Translations under genes and position numbers: made by a program
Notes under the pieces: generated by a model
Database searches by the model: none
What the model was told of the DNA's origin: nothing
What the model saw: the letters and a program-made list of their open reading frames with translations, nothing else
NCBI GenBank assembly: GCA_037179385.1
Contig: CM074187.1
Coordinates: 2,232,001 to 2,296,000 of the forward strand
Direction of reading: 5' to 3'
From: Holothuria scabra
Taxonomy: Eukaryota; Echinodermata; Holothuroidea; Aspidochirotida; Holothuriidae
Length of the DNA: 64,000 bases
Part shown: positions 35,391 to 46,345 of the stretch, in pieces
How the letters are laid out: every line of letters begins with the position of its first letter
How positions within the stretch are numbered: the stretch's first letter is position 1

Positions 35391-36222
35391 CAGCGGCATA
35401 ACCAGACCTGACTGTCCGGGGGGGGGGGGGGGCAGTAGCATAGAGGTTTTCCGATTTTGTACTAGTTGAGCTGTGTTAGTTTGTGGGTGTCTTAGAGCCT
35501 TAAGGGAAGTGTTGGGGGGGGGGGGGCAACAGTTTTTGACAATGCAACTCACCCTGCCCCATTGACCAAAAGGTAATTTTTTTCGCTTTTTCTAAGGGCA
35601 AGAACAATTCTTTTTTTCAAATCTGATTTTTTTTTCTTGAGTGTGAGCACTACTGTATAAGATACGTACCAAAAATTTGGGTCCTTTTACCGACACATTT
35701 GTAAATGTGTAGCTTGTATTGCATAAAGTAGATTAGATTCAGGGTTTCCTGTAAGAAAATTTGCATTTTGGGGGGACTATCGAAGAACCTGCGTTTCCTA
35801 GTATTAGCATGAATCTGAGGTAGCATGTCGCCTGAAGATCGTGTTATCTCAGGAGAGTGGATTAAGGCTTCTTGATAAGAAAACTCTCGAAACTTTGCCC
35901 CCTTTTTTGGACAAGAATGAAAGCCTACATTGCAGAAAATCTTAGGCAAACGTATCTGTAGCGGCTAGGATCAATTATCCACTGACTGCTTTCAGAGCGA
36001 TCACTTACAGCTTTAAGGGTTGCAGTCACGCGAAAATTTTGCCTTTTTTAAAAATAATTATTTTGAATATGGAACTTTTATTAGAAAGAATTTGTAATTT
36101 TATGAAGGAAAACATGGGAAAACCGCACTGTATTTGACAGGTGTCTCAAATGGTAAATTTTTGAATTTTTCACTTTTTCTAGCAAGGGCACAATCTCCCT
36201 GCCTCCTGTAGCTATGCCATTG
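35391..36222. mobile_element. possible hAT-like element with CAGCGGCATAACC end
   Basis: The left end CAGCGGCATAACCAG is followed by a 15-base G run (35,418-35,432). A right end CTATGCCATTG (reverse complement CAATGGCATAG) is a plausible partner. The flanks do not match, and a second 13-base G run lies at 35,514-35,526. Confidence 0.4.
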
Positions 36223-36394
36223 CTCTGCAACATTAAACATTGATAAATTTTTGACACTTCATTAACTAAAGAATCCATCTACAAAGACTTAACAACTGAC
36301 AGGGTTGAAAGGTATCTGATGACAGGTGTGTATGAGAGCATTTGAGTACAGTAGGCCAATGGTTCCCCTGCCTAGAATATGAAGTTTTGCTAGA

Positions 36395-36485
36395 AAGACT
36401 ATCTTCAGTTGGGGCGGAGCGAACAGAAAATTTTGAAAAATCGCGACCCCTCAGACGGCAGGAAATGGCATGCCTCTGGCTTGTA
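36395..36485 (+). repeat. isolated copy of the shared internal module
   Basis: cagttggggcggagcgaac, then cctcagacggcaggaaatggc, match the module inside the 2.4-kb hAT-like copies. No termini are visible nearby. Confidence 0.6.
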
Positions 36486-36905
36486 AGTAGTAGCTAAGTT
36501 TTTTTTATTTTTCTTGCAAAGTGAACACCACTATATTAGCAAAATTTCTAAAATTTTCTGCTCTTATGAAACAAAAATTTGTTGGTATGGAGCTTATATT
36601 GCAGAAAGCTTTCGATTCTGGGTTTCATGTGAGGAAGTTTAAATAGTTAGGGGGATTACTGGAGAATCTGCACTTCCTTCAAATATTGTTGGCAAATCTG
36701 AGAATGATTGCTTTTCGTAAGTCCTCCCGACTGTCTGGCAAAGAGCAAGAGAGGAAAGTCTTCCCTCCGATAAAGTGGACCTCAGAAATTATTTTGTTAA
36801 CTTTAGGCGACTAAATGAATGTTCATATATTTTCTAAATGAATGTTCCTATATACACCAAAACAGTGTTCCATGAATGCAGATTAATCTTGCTTTTGTTG
36901 TTATA

Positions 36906-37097
36906 GTTGGCCCACTTTCTTTCTTCTCTCGTTGCTCTCTTTTTTCCTTTCCCCTTTCTTTCCTTTCCCCTTCTTTCCCATTTTCTTTTTTTTCTACCTT
37001 TCTTTCCTTTCCTTCCTTTTTCTCTTTTTCCATTTCTCTTCTTCCCCCTTTTCCTCTTTTTCCTTTCTTTCCTTCCCTTCCCTTCCCTTCCCATTTT
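36906..37097. repeat. polypyrimidine low-complexity tract
   Basis: About 190 bp of nearly pure C/T on the plus strand in ttcctttcccc-like repeats. It could form triplex (H) DNA under supercoiling. It ends against another repeat junction with C-rich runs. Confidence 0.9.
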
Positions 37098-37184
37098 TTT
37101 GTGTCCGGGTGGACAGTTTGCCCCCCTGCCCCCCCTGCTGGTTACGCTACTGCCTTTACCTTTTACCTCCTTCACTCCTTTTGA

Positions 37185-37950
37185 ATGTAAATCTATTGTT
37201 TTTGGTGTAGGTCAAAGGCCATCTGGGGTCACCGGGTGTCAAACTCTGAAAACCTAAGTATTAACACAGTATCTCAAGGTAGAAAATTTGCATAGTTGCT
37301 ACTTTTGGTATGTGGATGCCTTATGGTCAGAAGATGGTCCCTATCCTTCTTGTGTAGATCAAACGTCATCTGAGTTAACTAGGAGTCCCAAGTTTGAAAC
37401 CTTGTTAACACAATCATATCTCCCGATAGAAAATGTGAATAAAAGATCACATTAAGTATGTGTTGTGTCAGAAGATTGTCCCTATTGTTAGCTCAAACTA
37501 GCACACAGAGGGTTTGAGCTATTGTGATCAATCCATTCGTCCGTTCATCCATCCATCCACTTTTTATGGAGGTCAAAGGTCATCTTGGGTCACTGGAAGT
37601 CAAGATGTGAAAACCTTGTTCACACATCTCAACTTGGAATCAGATTTCACATGTAGCATGTGGATGCACATTATGTTAAGTTAGTTAGGTAGATGAGATT
37701 TAACGACACACCCAAAACCAAGGTGTTATATAGTGTCAGTCAACTCGATAAAAAGTTCAAAGTTCTCATTATGATGAGAAGATGGTCCCTATTTTTGTTG
37801 ATGGAGGTCAAAGTTTACATGAGATAGCAAAATTATTTTTTGACATGTTAGTGTAACATTTTAGTGAGGAAATATATGGTACATGATGTCATTATTTGAA
37901 ATAGGACATTTTGTATATCATTGAAACCTAAATGCTCTTTGGCAATCTGG
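37185..37950 (+). mobile_element. Helitron-like satellite-bearing element, copy H4 (5' truncated)
   Basis: Diverged monomers (ggtgtaggtcaaaggccatc and others) lead to a tail gaaacctaaatgc, a degraded hairpin and CTGG at 37,947-37,950, followed by TTAA. No head hairpin or microsatellite remains. A SINE fragment interrupts it at 37,676-37,766. Confidence 0.6.
37676..37766 (-). repeat. SINE-like insertion inside a satellite monomer
   Basis: A 91-bp insertion flanked by CATTATG on both sides (37,669-37,675 and 37,767-37,773), a 7-bp target duplication. The sequence (gatttaacgacacacccaa, ggtgttatatagtgtcag) is the minus-strand tail of the repeat at 24,993-25,140. Confidence 0.8.
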
Positions 37951-38399
37951 TTAACATTTGTTACTATCCAGAAAACACCATGGCACACATGACACACTTT
38001 GGCAAATTATTTCCATGAAGTATTGATTTATCAACTTTCTTGCGACTGAAATTATCACTATTGAAACATTCTTTTTAACCATTTTATGTTTGAAAATGTA
38101 TGTGTCCAATAAAAGCTGTTTGCCAGTGTGACGTCACACAAAAATCTGCTAATGTTTCATTTTCATAAACCTAAATAATATACTAACAGTGGTTGAAGAA
38201 ATTTTGGCACTTCCCGACCAGAGGTGGAGAAGATTTTATCAGATCAGAATCTAATCCCAATTCATTGCAGTGTGAGTGACCATGGCATAAATTTTGTGAC
38301 ATAGATATGAGATCAATTTAAAGGCTTAGGTGACTTAAGTTCCCAATCCTTAAAGTCACCACAAAACACTAATTTAAGTGGAATTCAATAATATGAACA

Positions 38400-39319
38400 T
38401 TTAATGTCACTGGGGTCAAAGTCTGAAAATCTGGAAGCATAATGGTCAGAAGATGGCCCCTATTGTTTTTGGTGGATGTCAGAGGTCATCTGGGGTCACA
38501 GGAGGTCAAAGTCTGAAAATCTTTTTAACACAGTATCTCATGGTAGGAAACTTGGATAGATTTCATATTTGGTATATGGGTGCATTATGGTCTGAAGATG
38601 GTCCTGGTGGATGTCAATGGTCATGTGTGGTCACCAGGGGTCAAAGTCTGAAAATCTCGCTAAAAAATATCTCAAGGTAAGAAACTTGGATAGATGTCAC
38701 ATTTGGTATGTGGATGCACTATGGTCAGCAGATGGTCCCAATGGTTTTGGTGGAGGTCCCACTTCATCTGGGGTCACCAGGAGTCAAAGTCTGAGAAGCT
38801 TGTTAACACAATTTCTCAAGGTAGGAAACTTGAACAGATTTCATGTCTGGTATGTGGATGCGTCATTGTTAGAAAAGGGGCCGTATCGTTTTTGGTGGAG
38901 GTCACATGTCATCTGGCGTCACCAGGATTAAAAGCCTCAAAACCTTTTTAAATGTGATATTACAAGATAGCTGTCTGTCTGTTTGTATGTATGTTGGTCT
39001 ATCTTTTTATGTGTCTTTGGCTTTTATGGAAGTCAAGGGTCATCTGGAAGTCAAAAGGTGAATGAAAACCTTTTAGGTGTCAACACATCTTAAGGTGGGA
39101 AACTTAAATAGATTTCACATGTGGTATGTGGATGCACATTATGGTGACAAGATGGTCCCTATTTTTGTTAATGGAGGTCAAAGGTCATCTGGGATACCAA
39201 AATTATTCTTTGAACATGCTTGTATAACATTTGAGTGAGAAGATAATGGTACATGATGGCATTATTTGAAATAGAACATTTAAATATCATCGAAACCTCA
39301 ATGCATTTTTGCATTCTGG
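38400..39319 (+). mobile_element. Helitron-like satellite-bearing element, copy H5 (5' truncated)
   Basis: Several diverged monomers, with gaggtcatctggggtcac and caggaggtcaaag spacing kept, lead to a tail with gaaacctca, the perfect hairpin AATGCA-tttt-TGCATT and CTGG (39,316-39,319). The tail is nearly identical to that of the copy ending at 60,144. The head is missing. Confidence 0.68.
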
Positions 39320-40974
39320 TTTAATAATAAAAAAGGCCACATCCTACTGTTTTACAGTTTATTACATCAAATGAGATGAAGTATCTTGGTATCAAATCAT
39401 ATAACCTTGAGTCACCATCACTATTTAAAAGTGAAGAGGGCCTTAATTGAACACATCTTGTACATGTTGATAAGTTGGTACAATCCATAAGCTGCCAATA
39501 TGAAAAGATTTCACAATAGCACCCTCTAATTATCCATGAAAAACATCATAGTGTGGGTCACATGATCAAAGGCTGGCTGAATTGTGCTACACTGTAGGCT
39601 TGAGTACTAGGCCTAGCTTTCAATGCCATCACAATAGAGTTATCTACTGGTCTAGTCTACCTCACATACTAACTTTAGTACTGTATGTATCTGTGTGATG
39701 TTCCCTGCAATGTTCTTGATGACAAGATTGCTGACACAGTGTGGAGAGTATAATAGGTCAGCATACTGCAGACTAATACATACTGTGCTATCACTTAGTA
39801 CTGCTTAGCAGCTATTTCACAATAGCACCCTCTAATTGTGCATGGAAGACATCAGTTTTTTCCTATTTTGCGTTGGTGTCTCATGAAAATTGGTGAAAAA
39901 CTTATGACATAAAAAATGTTGCAAAAATTATTCCCATTCCCTAGACAGATGAAATTTTATAGGGTCTTAAAGAATGACAAGTTAATGTATTGTAGACAAA
40001 TTTCAATCCCAGCTGTAGAGTCAAACTATGTACTAAAAATACTTTACAGATGAAATTTGCATGGTGTCCAGTGTTCATATGTCCAATGTTGTGTCAGTAT
40101 ACCAAAAATCCTACAGTAGATTAGGATGCATCTCCTACATGCTTCACACAAAGAATATCGTAAACATATGTATGAGCAATTGTAACAGTCATATCCATGC
40201 AGATATGGTAATAATTGGAAGCACACAAATTGTGTAAGATGTAAGTTCATGGTGTCCATGTTACATTTGTACTGTACTGTTACAAGGGTAAACTGTTGTA
40301 CTGTACATACTTATTTTTCCATAAAAAATTGATTTGCTATCTCATTTCTGTTGTTTTTGAAATTTTTGTGAAATATATGCAAAAGAAATGAGCTTAAAAA
40401 ATTTTTAATTCTGATCACACATACTCGTCACACATGCAAGCGCCAAGTAATGCCCTCCAATCACAATGCACAAACAATCTTCTTGCAATGAATGATACAT
40501 GCAATAATGGCATGGCAATGTACACATGTTAGGTGCTTTTGAAGTACTGTATCTTCAAATGATATTGACATATACACAAGCTCGATAGTGTAATGGGTTA
40601 TATTGAATAAGTTGTTTGACATTTAGGTTTTCAATTTACCTTTATTCAAAAAAAACAGTATCCCATAATGTTTTATCTTGATGAAGGGTTCATTTTGATT
40701 GCTTTTCAATCAAACCTGCTACTAATTTGGTAGCAGAAAACTGAGAAAAGCAATGTTGTTTGCTGAGTTACTGTGCATAAATTACTGCTTTCCAGGGCAG
40801 GTGATCTATGCAGAACATTTGCATGAGTAACCCCTAATTGAGTAACACAACTAATATATATGTAACAGGATCTAGCTGCTAGCAGGGAATGAACAGGAAA
40901 AGAATTAAAAATTGATAAAATAAAGTGTGACATGTTTTTGGCATTTGACCTTTGTTCTTTTATGCTATTGATAA
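39320..40974. other. anonymous non-coding stretch
   Basis: AT-rich. The phrase cacaatagcaccctctaatt occurs twice (about 39,512 and 39,819), suggesting a small diverged repeat. There is no supported exon. Confidence 0.45.
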
Positions 40975-41500
40975 AACCTTTAAAGGGGAGGTTTAAGAAA
41001 AATTTAATTTTTATATGTGAAAGAGGAACCGAATGTGCACAGTGTGATGAAAGTTCCATTTAAATCGGTGATGTATTTCTCAAAATGTCAGTAGATGAAG
41101 TCAGTAATTTTGTGTTCCAAAGTGAGTATGAGAGCAGCAGAGCTTATATCACTTCCTCACATTGACAAGTAATGCTTTGTTTTATCAGATTGTTGTGTTG
41201 ACCTTGATGATTAATAACAGGAATAGGACCTTCCTGTGGGGTATGCAAACTTTGTAAAATTCTTATGCCATTTATGCAATCACATTTTAATAATATGGAA
41301 TTGTTGGGGACAAAATTGACACTCAAGTGTAAAGACAAACAAAAGACTGTGCACTAATAGCAAGATATGATGTAATATCTACTTGCTTCAAGTTCACTTT
41401 TTGTTGAAAATATGAAAACTTTATGTGCTCACACCTTGAGAACCACACATTGGATTAATGGATTTCAATCCAAATTTCACCAAAATGCTAAGAATAAGTA
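40975..41500 (-). repeat. interspersed repeat R, inverted copy upstream of the first exon
   Basis: It matches, in reverse complement, the repeat at 45,845-46,345 along most of its length (for example agcagagcttatatcacttc, ggaccttcctgtggggtatg, cttgcttcaagttcac). The outer end contains TTTAAAGGGGAGG, similar to short-TIR MITE ends. Confidence 0.8.
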
Positions 41501-41621
41501 ACATTTGACATCCTGTTGTGACCTTAAACCCTTTTTATGAAATCACATCCAAATAAAGTGAACAGTAAAATGACAAATATTCATCAAGCTATTGTTCTTT
41601 TATTTTTGCCTTTAGTTGCAG

Positions 41622-41809
41622 GAGTATTGTATGTTCACTTCCTGATCACAAACCTGGCAACATGCCATAAGATAGTTTTGATGCATCACATTCATCAATG
41701 AGATGAGAGGACAATGAATGTTGGAAGCAGTATCAACTTTGATGGAAGAGCCTTTGTAGACCAACAAGAGGAAGAATTAGAGAGAGAAGAGCAACACAGA
41801 GAACAGAAG
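41622..41809 (+). CDS. probable first coding exon of an unidentified multi-exon gene
   Basis: A pyrimidine-rich acceptor (cttttatttttgcctttagttgcag) ends at 41,621. The chosen start is ATG 41,714, because every earlier ATG in the exon closes within a few codons. It also has A at -3. The reading runs MNVGSSINFDGRAFVDQQEE and then a Glu/Arg/Gln-rich stretch to AAG at 41,807-41,809, followed by a GTATTC donor. It ends in phase 0. The next firmly supported exon (55,402) starts one base before a codon boundary, so at least one exon lies between them. The charged end would form a helix or coiled coil. The exon sits between inverted copies of repeat R. I do not recognise the protein. Confidence 0.55.
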
Positions 41810-41942
41810 GTATTCATTGAAACAGGGTTTGTTACCAGTTGACAGTCTCTTTATGCAACAGATGTTGCTCGACGAAGAGCCATGTTGCACAAAAAAGTTT
41901 GAAGAGCAATAATCTGTTCAGGTATTTACTTTAAACATTCAG

Positions 41943-41992
41943 TGTGCAAAGGAAAAGTCATTACAAATTGTACATCTAACTATGTTTGTAAG
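41943..41992 (+). CDS. candidate small linking exon
   Basis: This is a 50-nt open segment between acceptor ttaaacattcag and an ideal donor AAG|GTAAGT. Read from phase 0 it gives CAKEKSLQIVHLTMFV and ends with two bases (AG). That is exactly the phase needed to join the exons at 41,809 and 55,402, making AGT at the junction. The acceptor is weak in pyrimidines and the peptide is not distinctive. The preceding intron would be only 133 bp. Confidence 0.3.
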
Positions 41993-42171
41993 GTAAGTCG
42001 GGATCAAATATGTATGATTTTCATCTAGGAACTGCTGAAAATGAAAAAAAAAATGTTCAAGTGAATGGAGAATACCCTAAATTAAAGGCCTTTTCTATTG
42101 CATGAGAATATAGACCTGGCTAAATCAGTGTAGTGGTTTTAGAAAAATGGAAAGCCCCCTCCTTTCCTCAC

Positions 42172-42425
42172 TCCTAGATATGAACAGGTAAAGTTGTCAC
42201 ATTTTCCACAAAAAGTGAACTTGAAGCAAGCACACATGACATCATAATCTTCACATTAATGGACAGTATTTTGTTTTTCTTTAAACTTTACAGCGAACTT
42301 CCTCCTCAACAATCCTTTATTTAACAAAAACAAAGGGAAACAAAGCATTCCTTGTTGGTGTGAGGAAGTGATATAACCTCTGCTGCCCTCAACCTCACTT
42401 GAGAACACAGTTCTAGTGAGTTCAT
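42172..42425 (+). repeat. interspersed repeat R, partial copy
   Basis: gaacaggtaaagttgtcac, caaaaagtgaacttgaagc and gtgaggaagtgatataacc match the repeat at 45,845-46,345 in the same orientation. The central part is deleted. Confidence 0.8.
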
Positions 42426-43412
42426 TTTCTGAAATTTTTGCATAAATTTCCCTTTACTAGAAGCTTAAAGGGAGAAATATTTTTGTACAACTCAGGGTTT
42501 GAAATAAGCCTTCAAAACTTTTGTATACTCCTGAAGTCATTAACATCATTTTTTTATTGCATCTTGTTGGATATTCAGACACCTTTCATACATGAAGGAT
42601 GCTCAATGATCGAATAGAACATATTGGAAGCTTAGCGTGAAGCCCTTAAGGTATAAACTGCATTTATATAGTATATGCATCATTCTGATAGATCATTGAT
42701 TATGTACATTAATATATGCACGTGTATGCATTGCGCTTGCCATACAACTTTCTACATTCCCAAATGTTTTTGTTAGCTACACGTCTCAAAATAGATTGAA
42801 AGATTATGAAATCATGTGTGACATACTAAGTAGCTTGGGGTACAAGAATTGGATTTGGGCAAGTGTGCAAAGATTTTAATAACAATTTGGTGGACACCAA
42901 CATGAATGATATATTGTTATGTGTTGTTGGGTACTTTTTGTTGACAATGTGATGTGATTTCAGAAATAATGCTGCTTGATCAGGCTTTTAGTAAATCTTA
43001 GTATACCTGCACATTTTGGGGTAAATGGAGAGACTCACATACTGTACAGAGGGTCCATCAATTAGACTAGAATTATTAAGGAGCCAACCGGACCCCTTTC
43101 CTGAAAAAGCTATGGACACAAGGAAATTTCTAGTGACATTGGGCTAACAGGCTCCTGTTATTTTGACCATTGCAACTCTGTTAAACTTTCAAGTCTTCCT
43201 AGGTTCTTCATAAAGTTTAAGCCTCTGGGAACTTAATGGCAATAATTTCACCTAAAGCTGTATGCTTCTTGTTCCCTGGACCTCCATGCAAATGTTATGT
43301 TTTTTGGTGAGGCAGTCAGCATCAGCATTCAAATGTACATTGCACCTTGTTTCATTTGTTGTAGTCCTACCTCTTCCAAGGATTCCTTTCACAAAGATCA
43401 GCTTTTATCAGT
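42426..43412. other. probable intron, no features
   Basis: AT-rich sequence, presumably intronic for the unidentified gene. No repeat end or exon is supported. Confidence 0.4.
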
Positions 43413-43420
43413 TTTATGTT

Positions 43421-45518
43421 TAGGGGTGCACCGGATTTGGAATTTTAAAATCCGGTCGGAACCGGATTTGCCGGATTTAGACCTAAATTCCGGCTGGAAT
43501 TTCGGTCGGATTTGCCGGATTTAGTCAAATGAAAGTACAGGAACCTACTGGTGGGGTTATACCTTAGGAGCCTCAGGGATGCAGATCTTTTGACCTCTAT
43601 ATCTGTATCATCTAAGTTAGCCACCTTCAGCAAACATAGCAGTGGTCAGGAGCTGTGTAACATATATTTCATTTGTGAGCAGAGTTTTGGTATTCCCTCA
43701 CAGAAACTGTTGAGTTTATGTCTAATTTGGGTTTTGTGATGTAGCATGTTTCATGAATGGTTGGGCTAATTGACAAAATGTTACTTCATTAAACCCTGAA
43801 TGAGATGCCCAAGGGTTCAGTTCAGTGAGGGACAAAATCAAGATGTATTTTGAACACTTAGCCTGACACATTTAAAGCCTTACATGCAACATGTTGAAAA
43901 TGATTTCATAAACACCTGTCCATGCAAATGAAAGGACTAAAGTATGAAAACATTGGCAGTCAATATCCAAATTGAAAAGGAATCAATAACAATTTGAAAA
44001 GGAACCAGTTACAATTCTTAAGGTGATTCAATACATGTTTTAAATTTTGGTTTGGAAGATTTCAGTATAAAACCTATGCTATACTTTACATGAAACGTGG
44101 TGGTAATCATGCTAGTAACAGTGTAGGGATCATGTACATGTTGATGGGCAATTATATAGGTAGGAATCATCACAGGAAGTTGCCCAACTGTCAAAGGACC
44201 ATAGGATGTACAGTAGGACTATGCTACTGTAAATAATGTGAAATTTTCTTGATGTACTGTAGGCCTATCAGTCATTGGCATTATATTTCATCGGTTTTTT
44301 ATCTGTTAATTGCGAAGCTGACTTTGATAGTCAAGGAATCACTGACACTATTTATACTGCCACCATCATTTGTACTGTTTTAGTTGACAAGTAAGGATAT
44401 TAATGTGATAGATGATTTGTTAGTAAAACAGCTAAAAGGCCCCAATAAAAAAATTCTTGATTCTCATCACCGTGACAAGAATGGCTTTGGACAAGAGTGG
44501 GTATATTTTTTAAAATTTGGTATTACTGAATAAAACCCTTCTTGGTCGACCTGTAAGTCAATGCCACCCCTCTTCACCCCCTATTTATGTAATTCCCCAG
44601 CTTGCCTGCAAGCACTGTCTGGCGTAAGTCATATGGCACTGGGATAGCACCCTTTTAACTAGAGGGTAATAGCTCTTCCTCTCTCAATGCAACTTGCCAG
44701 TTGAGTTTTTGTAGTTCACATGTTCCTCGATACTTACATACCTCGTACACCTAGTAGCTATAGCTCTGCAGTGTTAGGCCAAGTCCGAGCTTGAAGACGG
44801 TCAAGAGAATAGAGGAGGAGCTACCATGTCTCCCTCTTCTTCTAGAGAGCCCTATCCTTGTGCCAAATGACTTATGCCAGAAAGTGCTTGCAGGCAAGCA
44901 GGAGAAATACATATGTAAATAGGAAATAGGAAATGAGTGTCGGGGTTCCTAGACTCTGAAACCAAGCAAGTTTTGTTGATTACTTCCACCAACTCCAATT
45001 GCATTTTGGCTAAGTAAAGTTGACATCTGACATCTTTTCCAATGGTTTAATTGCCCTAAATCACTATTAATCTAGCAACTGACTTCTGAACATCAACTTG
45101 AGAAGAGCACCAGAGAAGATTTATCTGGATTTGATAAGCTGTGGGTGGATTTATTGACACTGCTTCACAGAATATTTTAAATCACTGGGACCTTTTATGA
45201 GTAATGCTACTGTACATACATTTAAGTACTGAATGATGGGTGACTAAGTCCTTCAAAATATTAGAAAGTTTGCAACTACTTATAACACCCTACAGCCAGA
45301 TCTTTAAATAATATTGTTAGAAGCACACTCCCATCCTAGTCTTTAGCATTTTACTACATTTTATTAGTCCTGTAGTAAATTAAGTTGTGTTTTACAGCTT
45401 ACCTACAAATCCGGCAAATCCGGCCGGATTCAAGATGAAATCCGGCCAGATGCCGGCCAGATGCCGGATTTGGAAAAATCCCAAAATCCGGCCGGATTTG
45501 AAATCCGGTACACCCCTA
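43421..45518. mobile_element. hAT-like element with CCGGAT subterminal repeats (2,098 bp)
   Basis: The left end TAGGGGTGCACCGGATT and the right end AATCCGGTACACCCCTA are inverted repeats with one mismatch. The flanks are perfect 8-bp copies of TTTATGTT (43,413-43,420 and 45,519-45,526). CCGGAT/ATCCGG motifs cluster within about 120 bp of each end, as expected for transposase-binding subterminal repeats. No transposase frame remains. A palindromic element is nested inside. Confidence 0.93.
44583..44921. mobile_element. foldback element nested in the CCGGAT element
   Basis: The arms at 44,583-44,655 and 44,850-44,921 are imperfect inverted repeats of about 70 bp, including cttgcctgcaagcac versus gtgcttgcaggcaag. 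The spacer is about 195 bp. Confidence 0.8.
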
Positions 45519-45844
45519 TTTATGTTCATGAGACCTCTCCTGCCCTTCCCCACAAAAATAGTCCTCCCCTCCCCCCCAAAAAAAAAAAAAAGGAGAAAAG
45601 AGGATAGCCTTTCATTGTAAGATAGAGATTCATTGACAGAAATGTCAATTTTCACATGGTTATAAATTTTTTGAGCTTCAGGAAGGGTTGGTGTGTGTTA
45701 GCGTAGGGTGGGGTTCTGCAGATGGTAGAAGAAAGTTATTTGAATTCATGAGTTCAGTTTCAGGTAAGTTTAAAAGAAGGGTATAGGGGCACAACAGGAT
45801 TTAGTATGTTAGAGAGGTGCTAATTCTAAGTATTGTGGTGAAAT

Positions 45845-46345
45845 TTGCATTGAAATCTGATGTGTGGTTCTCAAGATGTGAACAGGTAAAGTTTTCACAT
45901 TTTCAACAAAAAGTGAACTTGAAGCAAGCACATATGACATCACATCCCCACATTAATGGGCAGTCATTTGTTTTTCTTTAAAGTTTATACGGGATTTTCT
46001 CTTCAATAATCCCATAATATTAAAATGTGATTGCATAAGTGGCATGAGAATTTTACAAACTTTGCATCCCCCACAGGGAGGTCATACTCCTATTAAATTC
46101 AAGGTCAACACAACAGTCTGATAAAAGAAAGGGAAACAAGGCATTCCTTGTCAATGTGAGGAAGTGATAAAAGCTCTGCTGCCCTCAAACTAACTTTTGC
46201 ATACAAACCTACTGACTTTATTTACTGATGGGTCGAGAAATACATGTCCGATTTGAATGAAACTTTCACCACACTGTGTGTAGGTTTTGTTCCTCTTTCG
46301 CATATGAAAATTAAATTTTTGCTTTAACTTCCCCATTAATCTTAG
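45845..46345 (+). repeat. interspersed repeat R, longest copy
   Basis: Contains the segments shared with 40,975-41,500 (inverted) and 42,172-42,425. It ends near gctttaacttccccattaa, the counterpart of the TTTAAAGGGGAGG end of the inverted copy. It has no coding capacity and is probably a MITE-like element of about 0.5 kb. Confidence 0.8.

Noticed and set aside
36834..37257. Long Lys/Glu/Arg-rich (minus) and Phe/Ser/Leu-rich (plus) frames
   Set aside because: They are translations of a polypyrimidine low-complexity tract.
41714..41839. Joining the first exon directly to 55,402 through a GG|GTTTGT donor at 41,826
   Set aside because: The phase would fit, but GTTTGT is a poor donor. A better donor (AAG|GTATTC) and a better linking exon candidate exist.
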